A stretch of 64,000 nucleotides of DNA from Pedobacter sp. Leaf250 (lineage in GTDB: Bacteria > Bacteroidota > Bacteroidia > Sphingobacteriales > Sphingobacteriaceae), in the NCBI RefSeq assembly GCF_920984735.1, contig NZ_CAKLBU010000013.1, positions 1-64,000 of the forward strand, in the 5' to 3' direction. Below, piece after piece: positions 16,843-25,090 of this stretch; positions within the stretch are counted from its first letter, which is position 1, and every line of letters begins with the position of its first letter. The notes below the pieces were generated by a model. The model had not been told where the DNA came from, made no database searches, and saw only the letters and a program-made list of their open reading frames with translations. The translations under genes and the position numbers were made by a program.

Positions 16843-17160
16843 ATGACAGAAACGAAAAGGCATTTTGGTGCCATACTGGTTGGTTTTCTTTTGTGCAGCT
16901 TTTCCCAAACCCTTAGGGCGCAGGTCCCTGGAATCCCCGAATTCTATCAGGCGAGTGCTGAAATTAAAAAGCACTATTTCTCATTTAGTGATCTGGCTTT
17001 TGTGATCGGGGCGATTGCTGGACTTTTAGGCGGCCTGCGTGTGTTTGCAAACTGGCAGTCCGGAAGACACCACATTGATAGAGAGGTGACTGGGTGGTTA
17101 TTCTCCTGCATTTTTTTAAATGTCTGCGGAATATTTCTTCGCGGATTATTCAGACTATAA
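16843..17160 (+). CDS. DUF4134 (TraE-like) membrane protein, first copy
   Basis: A 105-residue protein with a signal sequence (about 9-27, ending LRAQ) and two hydrophobic helices (about 47-65 and 85-103) joined by a short basic loop (NWQSGRHHIDREVTGW). This two-helix hairpin after a signal matches DUF4134/TraE, which has the size and topology of a VirB2-like pilin. A second copy follows, and the shared WxSGxxxIxxEVxxW outline in the loop shows common descent. This copy is more divergent. It may be a pilin variant or an inner-membrane partner. Confidence 0.75.
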   Translation: MTETKRHFGAILVGFLLCSFSQTLRAQVPGIPEFYQASAEIKKHYFSFSDLAFVIGAIAGLLGGLRVFANWQSGRHHIDREVTGWLFSCIFLNVCGIFLRGLFRL

Positions 17161-17173
17161 AAATCAACTTATT

Positions 17174-17485
17174 ATGAAACAAAACTCAAAATTTTTAAGC
17201 GCCTTAGCAATAGGCGCAGTGATTACCGCTAGCGCATCTGCGCAGAGTGGTGGAGGCACGACCGGGATTAATGCCGCAACTTCTACTCTCACCAGTTACA
17301 TCGACCCGGTATCTACCCTGACCTTGGCGATCGGGGCAGTAGTAGGGATCATTGGTGGGATTATGGTCTATATCAAGTGGAATTCCGGAGACCGGGATAT
17401 CAGCAAAGAAGTCATGAGCTGGGGCGGATCGTGTATTTTTCTGGTGCTGGTTTCAGTCGTGATTAAAGCATTTTTTGGCGTTTAA
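17174..17485 (+). CDS. traE: DUF4134 (TraE-like) membrane protein, second copy
   Basis: A 103-residue protein, taking the ATG at 17174, since an upstream start would overlap the previous gene and hide the signal peptide. The signal (FLSALAIGAVITASASAQ) is followed by a Gly/Thr-rich stretch and two hydrophobic helices (TLTLAIGAVVGIIGGIMVY and CIFLVLVSVVIKAFFGV) flanking the loop KWNSGDRDISKEVMSWGG. This is the canonical DUF4134/TraE form and probably the VirB2-like pilin subunit. TraF follows directly, as in Bacteroides elements. Confidence 0.85.
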   Translation: MKQNSKFLSALAIGAVITASASAQSGGGTTGINAATSTLTSYIDPVSTLTLAIGAVVGIIGGIMVYIKWNSGDRDISKEVMSWGGSCIFLVLVSVVIKAFFGV

Positions 17486-17501
17486 GCAAATAAGCTTTGA
17501 T

Positions 17502-17777
17502 ATGGAACGCTATCCTATTTATAAAGGCTTAGCTCAGCCCCTGAGCTACAAGGGGCTTAAGGGAAAATACATCGGTTGGGGTATAGCCTCTTTGGCCTCA
17601 GGATTGTTTTTTGGCGGACTCATCGGTGCATTCTCCAGTATGTATCTTGGGATATTAATCAGTTTTTTTCTTTCGGGTGGACTATTCAGCTACACTTTGT
17701 ACCGTCAGAAAGGCGGCTTGCACAATAAATCAAAAGCCATCGGCTTATTTATACATCAAAACAGACTTAAGTTATGA
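17502..17777 (+). CDS. traF: DUF4133 (TraF-like) membrane protein
   Basis: A 91-residue protein, using the ATG at 17502 rather than a TTG at 17475 inside the preceding gene. It begins MERYPIYKGLAQPLSYKGLKG, the typical DUF4133 opening, then has two hydrophobic helices (about 26-44 and 46-65) and the basic tail YRQKGGLHNKSKA. The layout parallels VirB3, which accompanies VirB4 in type IV systems. Its stop overlaps the traG start by four bases, consistent with a VirB3-VirB4 partnership. Confidence 0.85.
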   Translation: MERYPIYKGLAQPLSYKGLKGKYIGWGIASLASGLFFGGLIGAFSSMYLGILISFFLSGGLFSYTLYRQKGGLHNKSKAIGLFIHQNRLKL

Positions 17778-20212
17778 AAACGCACGTTTTTGACCTGCCG
17801 TATTTAGGCTACAGCAATTTTGCAGGCAAGGATATGCTCTACACCCGTTCCGGAGATTATTCTGTTGTGATCCGGATAGAGAATCCGGTTTTAGTGCTGA
17901 GCGCAGATGAAAGGGGATATCATGATTTTCAGGAACTGCTGATGAAAATTATCAAGGTGATCGGAGAGGGGCATTTGCTACAAAAGCAAGATGTTTTCAT
18001 ATCCCGCAAATTTCAGCCTTTAAAGAGTAAGGAATATCTTCAAAAAGCCTATGATCAGCACTTTGAAGGCCGGCCATATACTGAAATGAAAACATATTTA
18101 ATATTAACTAAAGTGGTCGACAGGGGAAGGTTTTATGTTTTCGATGAAAAATCACTACATAGTTTTTCCACCTCAGTTTCTAAAATTCTTGATCTTTTGC
18201 AACAGGCCGGCCGGGATCCCTATCTTTTAAACAAGGCGGAGATGGACCGTTATATTCAACAATGCCTTTGCATGGATTTCTCTGCAAAGCTCAGCTCAAA
18301 AAACAATATTCTTTCCAGTGACCACCAGTTAGAAATCGGCGAAAATTCGGTTCGCTGTTTATCCTTAATTGATAGCGATGCAATGGATTTGCCTGCTGCG
18401 CTGAGTGCATTTCAGAAAAAAAGCGATGGTAAGGCCATGCGGGATTTTCCCATTGATAATCTGTCCTTTTTACACCAGGTGCCCGGCTTTGAATGCATGA
18501 TTTATAACCAAATCATCTCTATTCCTGCCCAGCGTGGCATCATTTCTGCACTCACATTGAAGCAAAAGCGCCATGCGGGTATTCCTGATCCGGCCAACCG
18601 GCTTTGCGAACAGGATATCTCGCAGCTGCTTTCCGAGGTTGCAAGGGACAATCAACTCTTGATTCATGCTCATTACAATCTACTGCTCTGCTGTAAAGCA
18701 CAAAAACTTCAGCAGGCTCTAAACTTTGTTGAGTCTTCTCTTTTTTCACTTGGCATCATTCCCAGCAGAAATGCCTATAATCAGCTCGAACTCTTTAGAG
18801 CATCTCTTCCGGCCAACGCGGCAGCAATGAAAAAGTATGATCTAGTGCTGCTTAGCGCAAAAGCTGCCGTCTGCCTTTTTTTTAAAGAAAGGCTTCCTTT
18901 AAGTGAGGAGTCCAAATTTCTCATCCGATTCACTGACCGCAGCGGGATTCCAATTGGCATTGATCCCGCGGATTTGCCGATGAGCAGCGGGAGAATTTCT
19001 AACCGCTCGAAATTTGTGCTGGGGGGCTCTGGATCTGGAAAATCTTTTTTTATGAATAGCCTGGTTGAGCAATATTTGCTTTACAATATGGATGTGGTGA
19101 TTGTAGATACCGGGCATTCCTATAGCGGACTTTGCGCCTACTACAATGGAAGATATCTCACCTACTCTGAAGAGCAGCCGATTACCATGAATCCTTTTGC
19201 CTTTAAAGCCTCGGAATATAATATTGAGAAACGAGACTTTTTAAAGACACTGATTTTTCTGCTTTTAAAGGGGGTAAATGGTCAGGTATCCTCTGTGGAA
19301 GACAGCATTATTTCCAGCGTTATCTCCTCTTTTTACGCCTTTCATTTTAGCGGTAAGGGATCCAAGGCGGAGCTCAACTTTGATGCCTTTTATCTTTATT
19401 CCATCCAAAGGATACGCGAAATCTGCGCGCAGGATCATGTCGGTTTTGATGTGGATGCTTACCGCTTTGTGCTAAGGAAATTTTGCTTGGGTGAGGAATT
19501 TGGGCTGCTGTTGAACCTGGCTACAGATTCTTCGCTATTAGAGGAAAAGCTTATCGTTTTCGAAATTGATGCAATTCGAGAGCATAAAGTTCTTTTTCCA
19601 ATTGTCACCTTGATCATTATGGATGTCTTCTTACAAAAGATGAGACTTCGTAATCATCAGCGAAAAGCGCTGATTTTAGAGGAGGCCTGGAAGGCAATTG
19701 CATCAGAACTGATGGCCTCTTATTTGGTCTATATGTACAAAACGGTGAGAAAGTTTTATGGAGAGGCGATAGTGGTTACTCAGGAATTAGAAGATATTAT
19801 CTCCAGTCCAACGGTAAAAAACAGCATTATTGCCAATTCAGATACCATCTGTCTGCTTGATCAGGGTAAATTCCGAGATGATTATGCCAAAGTTGCCGCG
19901 CTACTATCTTTAAGTGAGACCGAGCAGAAGAAAATCTTTACCATCAATTCTTTGGATAATAGGTCTGGACGGGGCAGATTCAAGGAAGTTTACATTAAGC
20001 GGGGCAGCACTGGAGAAGTTTATGGAGTAGAGGTTTCGCTAAGACAATACATGACCTTTTCTACAGAGAAACCTGAAAAGAGGGCGCTGGAATATTACTT
20101 ATCGCATCATGGAAATTATCAGAACGCCCTGGACGCTTTTATTTATGATCTGGGAAGCTCAGCCCTTTCTTTAAATGAATTTATCAATCAAGTCAATAAC
20201 TCCAAGAGATGA
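17774..20212 (+). CDS. traG: TraG, VirB4-like conjugation ATPase
   Basis: An 812-residue cytoplasmic ATPase that powers assembly of the transfer apparatus. The N-terminal 400 residues resemble the TraG/VirB4 N-domain (FDLPYLGYSNFAGKDMLYTRSGDYSVV). The ATPase core has Walker A LGGSGSGKSFFMN at about 415-424, the family motif VVIVDTGHSY at about 445, and Walker B ALILEEAWKAIASE at about 632-645. The late motif TQELEDIISSPTVK is also characteristic. The length is normal for the family. It overlaps traF and the next gene by four bases each. Confidence 0.93.
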   Translation: MKTHVFDLPYLGYSNFAGKDMLYTRSGDYSVVIRIENPVLVLSADERGYHDFQELLMKIIKVIGEGHLLQKQDVFISRKFQPLKSKEYLQKAYDQHFEGRPYTEMKTYLILTKVVDRGRFYVFDEKSLHSFSTSVSKILDLLQQAGRDPYLLNKAEMDRYIQQCLCMDFSAKLSSKNNILSSDHQLEIGENSVRCLSLIDSDAMDLPAALSAFQKKSDGKAMRDFPIDNLSFLHQVPGFECMIYNQIISIPAQRGIISALTLKQKRHAGIPDPANRLCEQDISQLLSEVARDNQLLIHAHYNLLLCCKAQKLQQALNFVESSLFSLGIIPSRNAYNQLELFRASLPANAAAMKKYDLVLLSAKAAVCLFFKERLPLSEESKFLIRFTDRSGIPIGIDPADLPMSSGRISNRSKFVLGGSGSGKSFFMNSLVEQYLLYNMDVVIVDTGHSYSGLCAYYNGRYLTYSEEQPITMNPFAFKASEYNIEKRDFLKTLIFLLLKGVNGQVSSVEDSIISSVISSFYAFHFSGKGSKAELNFDAFYLYSIQRIREICAQDHVGFDVDAYRFVLRKFCLGEEFGLLLNLATDSSLLEEKLIVFEIDAIREHKVLFPIVTLIIMDVFLQKMRLRNHQRKALILEEAWKAIASELMASYLVYMYKTVRKFYGEAIVVTQELEDIISSPTVKNSIIANSDTICLLDQGKFRDDYAKVAALLSLSETEQKKIFTINSLDNRSGRGRFKEVYIKRGSTGEVYGVEVSLRQYMTFSTEKPEKRALEYYLSHHGNYQNALDAFIYDLGSSALSLNEFINQVNNSKR

Positions 20213-20871
20213 ACAAATTACTTTATATACTCCTTTTTAGCGGTACACCCCTACTGCTCAGTGCCCAGGTCTATGTAGATCCAAGCACTTCTGCAGCAAT
20301 GGCAAGCCATTCAGTGCTTATTAATTCCCAGCTGAATAATACCAATGACAAGCTCACCGTGCTTCAACGGGCACAGCTGAGTGTTGCAGCTGAACTCGCC
20401 ATAGCCAATGATCTGCAGAGCAAAATATTCCGCGGGCTTACCGAGGTATCCTCAGCCTTAAGCAGTCTTCTTGCGGTTAAAGATATCTATGAAATTACTG
20501 AGGATATTTTTATCGATGGGAAAAAGGCAGTCAATATTGCTGCAAAAAATCCTGCCTTGCTGCTTTTTGCGCAAAAGGGGGCTGAAGAGTTCCATTCAAG
20601 GGCACTTCGCCTGTCAGCGGAGGTCAGCGGTTTTGTGCTCCATGGATCAAAGGATAATCTCATGGATGCAGGAGAACGATCCAGGATGCTTGGAAAGATC
20701 GTTACTGAGCTTTCTATTCTTCGGGGTGTAATTTACGGGATTTACCGGGGGATGTACTGGGCATCGGTGCGCGGATTCTGGAATTCGGTAAATCCCTATT
20801 CGCGGTTCATAAACGTGGATAAGCGTATCGCCGATGAGGTGCTTTTCAAAAGTAAACTTCTAAAAAAATGA
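20209..20871 (+). CDS. Secreted conjugation protein, paralogue 1 of 3
   Basis: A 220-residue protein with an N-terminal signal peptide (LLYILLFSGTPLLLSAQ) and an otherwise helical mature chain. It is clearly related to the protein at 21520-22188: both have IFxxxxxxxxIAxxxPxLLLFAQ-like central segments and near-identical ends (NPYSRFINVDKRIA here, NPFKDFINTDQRLA there, both finishing KLLKK or MLKK). Its position after TraG corresponds to the TraH/TraI region of Bacteroides elements. A periplasmic, VirB5-like role is possible but not shown. Confidence 0.7.
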   Translation: MNKLLYILLFSGTPLLLSAQVYVDPSTSAAMASHSVLINSQLNNTNDKLTVLQRAQLSVAAELAIANDLQSKIFRGLTEVSSALSSLLAVKDIYEITEDIFIDGKKAVNIAAKNPALLLFAQKGAEEFHSRALRLSAEVSGFVLHGSKDNLMDAGERSRMLGKIVTELSILRGVIYGIYRGMYWASVRGFWNSVNPYSRFINVDKRIADEVLFKSKLLKK

Positions 20872-21518
20872 AAGCAGCTATTATGGTTTTTCTACTTATC
20901 CCAGTCAGCTTCCCTTGTTTCTCACAGCTCAACGTTGCCCTGCTCCATCAGCTCGTTGATAACAGCCGGTCAGAGCATTCCCGGCAAATCGGGTTGCGCG
21001 ATAAGCAAGGATTATCTGCCGCAAGTGAGCAGAGTAATAATCTTCAACAGGGATGGCTGAAAACCACTTACCGCAATAATGCAAAAAGGTTTTCAGCTAT
21101 AGGACTCACCATTGATGCGGTGCAAATCGGCCAGGAAGCCCTGCCATTGATCGGCAAGATCTCTGAAGACCAGATGAAACTCATATCTCTATGCAAAGAT
21201 AATCCCGTACTAATCTTTCTTGCCGCCGAAACCCAAAAAGATCTCGTGGAGAGATCCGCCAAACTACTGAAATATTTGTATGGGATTTCTTTAAGTATCG
21301 GGCAAATCAATGCGATGCCACGGGCAGACAGGCTTATCCTTTCAGGTTTTGTGGTGAGTGAGCTAAGGTCTATCTCTATAATTTTATCCGGACTTTGCAG
21401 AACCCTTAAAGCATCAAAACCAGTTTTCGCTCCTCCAGCTGTACTGTTTCCCGATGCTGCAATCAAAGACCGGGAATTAATCACCAGGATCCTTTCCAGG
21501 ATTCACCAACTCAGATGA
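20868..21518 (+). CDS. Secreted conjugation protein, divergent paralogue 2 of 3
   Basis: A 216-residue protein with a signal peptide (IMVFLLIPVSFPCFSQ). It overlaps the previous gene by four bases. Weak but aligned similarity to its neighbours appears in KDNPVLIFLAAETQKDLVERSAKLL and in RLILSGFVVSELRSISIILSGL, which correspond to their NPALLLFAQ and VTELSILRGVIYGI segments. The C-terminus lacks the NPxxxFIN end of the other two. It looks like an older duplicate that has diverged or shortened. The function is unknown. Confidence 0.65.
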   Translation: MKAAIMVFLLIPVSFPCFSQLNVALLHQLVDNSRSEHSRQIGLRDKQGLSAASEQSNNLQQGWLKTTYRNNAKRFSAIGLTIDAVQIGQEALPLIGKISEDQMKLISLCKDNPVLIFLAAETQKDLVERSAKLLKYLYGISLSIGQINAMPRADRLILSGFVVSELRSISIILSGLCRTLKASKPVFAPPAVLFPDAAIKDRELITRILSRIHQLR

Positions 21519-21519
21519 T

Positions 21520-22188
21520 ATGAGAATTTTATTGATCCTTCTAATCTTTTGTATTCACTATGGAAAGACCAGCTATGCGCAAAGCGTAGTTTTTGATAAG
21601 GATCATTTTGCCATTGTCAATGAAAATGGTTTTGCCCGGATATCTTCAGAAATGATGATGCAGAGTACTATCGATCAGATGAATCGAAACCTAGAAAATA
21701 TTAAGCTCAATACCTCGGCGCTGGTTTTGACCCAGCAGATTATCCTCCGCTCGCTGACCCAGGTCGATCAGGGCTTGAAAACTGCCTTGGCGGTAAAGGA
21801 AATCGCCGCTTTGAGTGCTGAAATTTTTTCTTCTTCACAGGAAATGATCGGGTTTGCTTCCAGGCATCCTCATCTTTTGCTTTTTGCAGAGCAGGTTTCC
21901 CGCCAGTTAAAGGATAGAGGAATCAAGCTGGTAAACGATGTGTCCCAGCTGGCATTAAAAGAGGGGGAAAATTTACTGCTCAATTTTGAAAAGCGTGATG
22001 GCTTGATCAAAAAGATTTCACTTGAATTAAAGCTCATCAGAGCCTTAGTGTTTTCCCTTCACAAAACCATGTTCTGGGCTGCTCAACGCTCTTTTATTAA
22101 GCAAATTAATCCCTTTAAGGATTTTATCAATACTGATCAACGTCTCGCCGGACAAATTATTTTAAACTATAAAATGCTAAAAAAATGA
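21520..22188 (+). CDS. Secreted conjugation protein, paralogue 3 of 3
   Basis: A 222-residue protein with a signal peptide (ILLILLIFCIHYGKTSYAQ) and a helical mature part containing IDQMNRNLENIKLNTSAL and the shared core HPHLLLFAEQVSRQLKDRG. The end, ISLELKLIRALVFSLHKT then NPFKDFINTDQRLAG, aligns with paralogue 1. It starts one base after its neighbour stops and overlaps the next gene by four bases. The three proteins probably act together in the periplasm. Subunit roles cannot be told from sequence. Confidence 0.7.
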   Translation: MRILLILLIFCIHYGKTSYAQSVVFDKDHFAIVNENGFARISSEMMMQSTIDQMNRNLENIKLNTSALVLTQQIILRSLTQVDQGLKTALAVKEIAALSAEIFSSSQEMIGFASRHPHLLLFAEQVSRQLKDRGIKLVNDVSQLALKEGENLLLNFEKRDGLIKKISLELKLIRALVFSLHKTMFWAAQRSFIKQINPFKDFINTDQRLAGQIILNYKMLKK

Positions 22189-22955
22189 AATTATTACTAC
22201 TGGGTCTGGCCCTATTTTTCTTTGGTCTGAGTTTGAATGCTCAGATGAAGATCCGCGATGATGCGATCATCAATCAGCAGGAACGAATGGTATTCAAATC
22301 TTGGGACCGCAAAAAGTTTACCCCAACCTCGGGTTTCTTAGGCCTCAACCCTCTTTACTGGATGACCTGGGGCCTTCACCCCAATTACCCAAAGCAGGAT
22401 CTCAGGCCATTAGGCCCTTCAGGGCCACAGACCATGCGACTTGGATTAGCGGTCGCTATGGGCAAAGCTACGGATGATTACAAAAAGCATTCAGACACGC
22501 TCGCTGAAAACGCAGCTGCTAATTATGTTGCGTATTCTCCATTATTATCCAACCTTGACCCTTTGTGGTCACTGTATTATTCAGATGAATTCTCCAGTTT
22601 TTCCGCCGATTATAATGACAGATTTCTAGGACTAGGTCCAAGGGAAATAAATTACTTATATACCAGCGGGTTAAGCTTGTGGTATGATGAGCAGTATGCT
22701 TCGCTGTCTGAACGCCTTTCCTTTGCCAGAAGCCTGCCTATGGATAGAGGATCCAGAATCCTTTCTTATCACCGGCTGCTATTGGAATGCCGAAAGCTCC
22801 GGGCGAGCTGGGAGGATAAAAAAAGCCATTGCAGAAGCTACCTGAATCTCTCTTATGATAAAGAAAAGGTAAAAAAGAGAGAAACTAGCATGAGCCCAGT
22901 CGCCAAAAACGATATCGAAATAGCAAACAAAATCCTTAAAAATTCGAAATTATGA
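22185..22955 (+). CDS. Secreted protein of the conjugation operon
   Basis: A 256-residue protein with a signal peptide (LLLLGLALFFFGLSLNAQ). The mature part is rich in aromatic residues (GFLGLNPLYWMTWGLHP, NYVAYSPLLSNLDPLWSLYY) and ends in a charged, lysine-rich tail. I cannot name the family with confidence. It overlaps both neighbours by four bases and directly precedes traJ, so it belongs to the apparatus. The aromatic segments suggest contact with envelope partners or cell-wall material, which is inference only. Confidence 0.65.
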   Translation: MKLLLLGLALFFFGLSLNAQMKIRDDAIINQQERMVFKSWDRKKFTPTSGFLGLNPLYWMTWGLHPNYPKQDLRPLGPSGPQTMRLGLAVAMGKATDDYKKHSDTLAENAAANYVAYSPLLSNLDPLWSLYYSDEFSSFSADYNDRFLGLGPREINYLYTSGLSLWYDEQYASLSERLSFARSLPMDRGSRILSYHRLLLECRKLRASWEDKKSHCRSYLNLSYDKEKVKKRETSMSPVAKNDIEIANKILKNSKL

Positions 22956-24079
22956 GCTTAATGAATTTTTTAAATCTGCCTCCTTTACTACAAGTAGATG
23001 TTCCGGGATCCTTTAAGGATACTTTTAATTTTTTGCAGGGAAATGGGGTATACGAGGAAGGAATGATGCATTTTTTAAAAGGGATGAAGGATACCATTTG
23101 GACTCATTATGATGTGTTCTTAGCCGATGCGCAGGCCTTATGCGCAATACTGATGCTGATTTATTTTGCCATTATCTGTTATGGTATGATTTCGGGAGAT
23201 AAAAAACTAGAAGTCATGCCATTGCTTCGTCCTTTCGGGCTGGTGATGGTAATATTGTGGTGGCCGGCTTTCACCAAAGTTATCGCCTATCCCGGGGCGC
23301 TGGTAGAAAACCGCACTGAACAACTTTTTGATGGAAGTCAAAGTCATATCAATGACCTGAGAATGCAACGGGCGAAGCTGATGGTGGATGTCTCAGATGA
23401 ACTCTTTAAACTTCAGGCCAGTACCGAGATCGCTAAGAGCGAAGCGGATACCTGGTATGAAAATGCATGGGAATCCGTAAAAAGTTCTGTGAAGGAAGGC
23501 TTTTCACAGGTATGGAATCCGGTAGTGGAAATGCGCAACCGCCTGCAGGTAGGTCTGCAGCTATTGGCCAGCTCGCTTTTAGAAACCATGGCCATCTGGA
23601 TTTTAAGAATCAGCGTTTATGTCATTTTTATTGTGCAGATCATCTTTTCAACCATCCTGATCATTCTTGGGCCGTTTTCTGTGGCAGTGAGTATTTTGCC
23701 TGCCTTCCGTCAATCTTTCACTGAGTGGATTGCAAGATTTGTTTCGGTAAGCCTGTACTCAGGGATAGCTTATCTGGTGATGTATGTAGCATCGCTGTTC
23801 CAGCAATATGCGTTAGAAGCGGAGATATTGCGCTACAGCGAACTGCTCAGCGGCGAGGGGGAAAGCATAGAGAAATTAAGCTGGTTTGCCGCCAACGGGG
23901 TGCTCTCTTTTGGAATGGTAATTATCACTTTCGTCATTGGCGCGATTACCATGTTTACCGTTCCAAGTATTTCTACTTGGATTGTAAGCACTTCTGGGGT
24001 AAGTTCGGCAGCGAGCGCAATGGGTAGTGGAGCGACTAGAATCAGCAGTATGGCCACTAGCGCAGTAGGAGGTATGTGA
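22952..24079 (+). CDS. traJ: TraJ, VirB6-like polytopic membrane protein
   Basis: A 375-residue inner-membrane protein. A first hydrophobic segment (AQALCAILMLIYFAIICYGM) is followed by another near residue 90, a charged helical stretch (about 110-205), then four or five helices in the C-terminal half (SVYVIFIVQIIFSTILIILG, LYSGIAYLVMYVASLFQQ, GVLSFGMVIITFVIGAITMF). The Gly/Ser/Ala-rich tail is typical. This is the layout of TraJ in Bacteroides elements, thought to form the channel base like VirB6. It is coupled to traK by overlap. Confidence 0.85.
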   Translation: MSLMNFLNLPPLLQVDVPGSFKDTFNFLQGNGVYEEGMMHFLKGMKDTIWTHYDVFLADAQALCAILMLIYFAIICYGMISGDKKLEVMPLLRPFGLVMVILWWPAFTKVIAYPGALVENRTEQLFDGSQSHINDLRMQRAKLMVDVSDELFKLQASTEIAKSEADTWYENAWESVKSSVKEGFSQVWNPVVEMRNRLQVGLQLLASSLLETMAIWILRISVYVIFIVQIIFSTILIILGPFSVAVSILPAFRQSFTEWIARFVSVSLYSGIAYLVMYVASLFQQYALEAEILRYSELLSGEGESIEKLSWFAANGVLSFGMVIITFVIGAITMFTVPSISTWIVSTSGVSSAASAMGSGATRISSMATSAVGGM

Positions 24080-24699
24080 TGATTGTAAAAAATATAGAAG
24101 ACAAGATTCGCCTGGCTACCAGGCTATCGCTTTGCAGTTTCATTTTAGCTTTTGCCATTTCCCTTAGCGTAAGCATATATGCCTACCGGCAGGTTTCGGA
24201 TTCCAGAAAATCTATTTATGTCCTTCAAGACGGGAACAGCCCGTTGCTGGCCAGAAGAACTGATCTGGAAATAAATAGGGGCGCGGAATACAGAGCACAT
24301 ATTTCCAGATTTCATTCCCTGTTTTTTTCTTTAATACCCGATGAGAATTTTATTGAGTCCCAAATGCGGCAGGCGATGTATCTTATCGATGAAAGTGGGG
24401 TACAGCAGTACAATAATTTAAAGGAAAAAAATTTTTTCAGTTCGGTTCTTTCCTCATCTGCAGTACTTACCATTCATATGGACTCGATTACCCTGGATGA
24501 AAAAAGGGGGTACTTTAGATACTATGCCACTCAGCGCATTGACCGGAGAAGCGCAGTCACGCTGCGTTCTCTGGTTACAGAAGGCCATCTTCGGGATCTG
24601 CCCTCCAGATCAGAAAATAATCCACATGCGGTGCTGATCACTTCCTGGAAAACTCTGGAAAATGCTGACCGGTCCACCATTGAAAAGAACCCTTTATAG
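24076..24699 (+). CDS. traK: TraK, VirB8-like protein
   Basis: A 207-residue bitopic protein: a short cytoplasmic start, one membrane helix (ATRLSLCSFILAFAISLSVSIYAY, about 13-36) and a periplasmic domain. The segment YRAHISRFHSLFFSLIPDENFI is strongly characteristic of Bacteroidetes TraK. The domain ends with RYYATQRIDRRSAVTLRSLV. VirB8-like proteins nucleate assembly between the inner-membrane platform and the core complex. Order TraJ, TraK, TraL-like, TraM, TraN is the family standard. Confidence 0.9.
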   Translation: MMIVKNIEDKIRLATRLSLCSFILAFAISLSVSIYAYRQVSDSRKSIYVLQDGNSPLLARRTDLEINRGAEYRAHISRFHSLFFSLIPDENFIESQMRQAMYLIDESGVQQYNNLKEKNFFSSVLSSSAVLTIHMDSITLDEKRGYFRYYATQRIDRRSAVTLRSLVTEGHLRDLPSRSENNPHAVLITSWKTLENADRSTIEKNPL

Positions 24700-24706
24700 T
24701 TTATTT

Positions 24707-25090
24707 ATGAAAGAAAATATTTTTCCCCCTGCTTTTAGCAGCGCTTTTTCCGCGGGTTTAGATTTTTTTAGAAAGCAATTTAAAAAGACTGCCACCCGGT
24801 ATCCAAGAGGCATTATTGTAGGAATGGTTTTGCTGATGGGAATCTCTGCAGCGCTCAGCTTCACGCTGATGCGGGCGGATAAACCTTACACTTCACTATC
24901 GGCAAAGGTTGCCCAGTACCCCGGAATGCTACCCCAGACCAGTCCCAATTTACTTTTGGAAGTGATCACTTTACAGGCCGAGCTCAAGTCATTTGCTGAT
25001 AAAGGGGAGCCAAATCCTACCGATAGCCTGCGGATGGAGGAAATTTTAAAAAGAATCCAGCAACTCAATCAAAAACTGATTAATAAATGA
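24707..25090 (+). CDS. TraL-like small membrane protein
   Basis: A 127-residue protein, starting at 24707 just after the traK stop; an upstream in-frame ATG at 24662 lies within traK and is less likely. It has one membrane helix (RGIIVGMVLLMGISAALSFTL, about 38-58) and a helical periplasmic tail ending in a coiled segment (EEILKRIQQLNQKLINK). Its place between TraK and TraM fits TraL (DUF3989) of Bacteroides elements, although the sequence match is only by layout. Confidence 0.7.
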   Translation: MKENIFPPAFSSAFSAGLDFFRKQFKKTATRYPRGIIVGMVLLMGISAALSFTLMRADKPYTSLSAKVAQYPGMLPQTSPNLLLEVITLQAELKSFADKGEPNPTDSLRMEEILKRIQQLNQKLINK

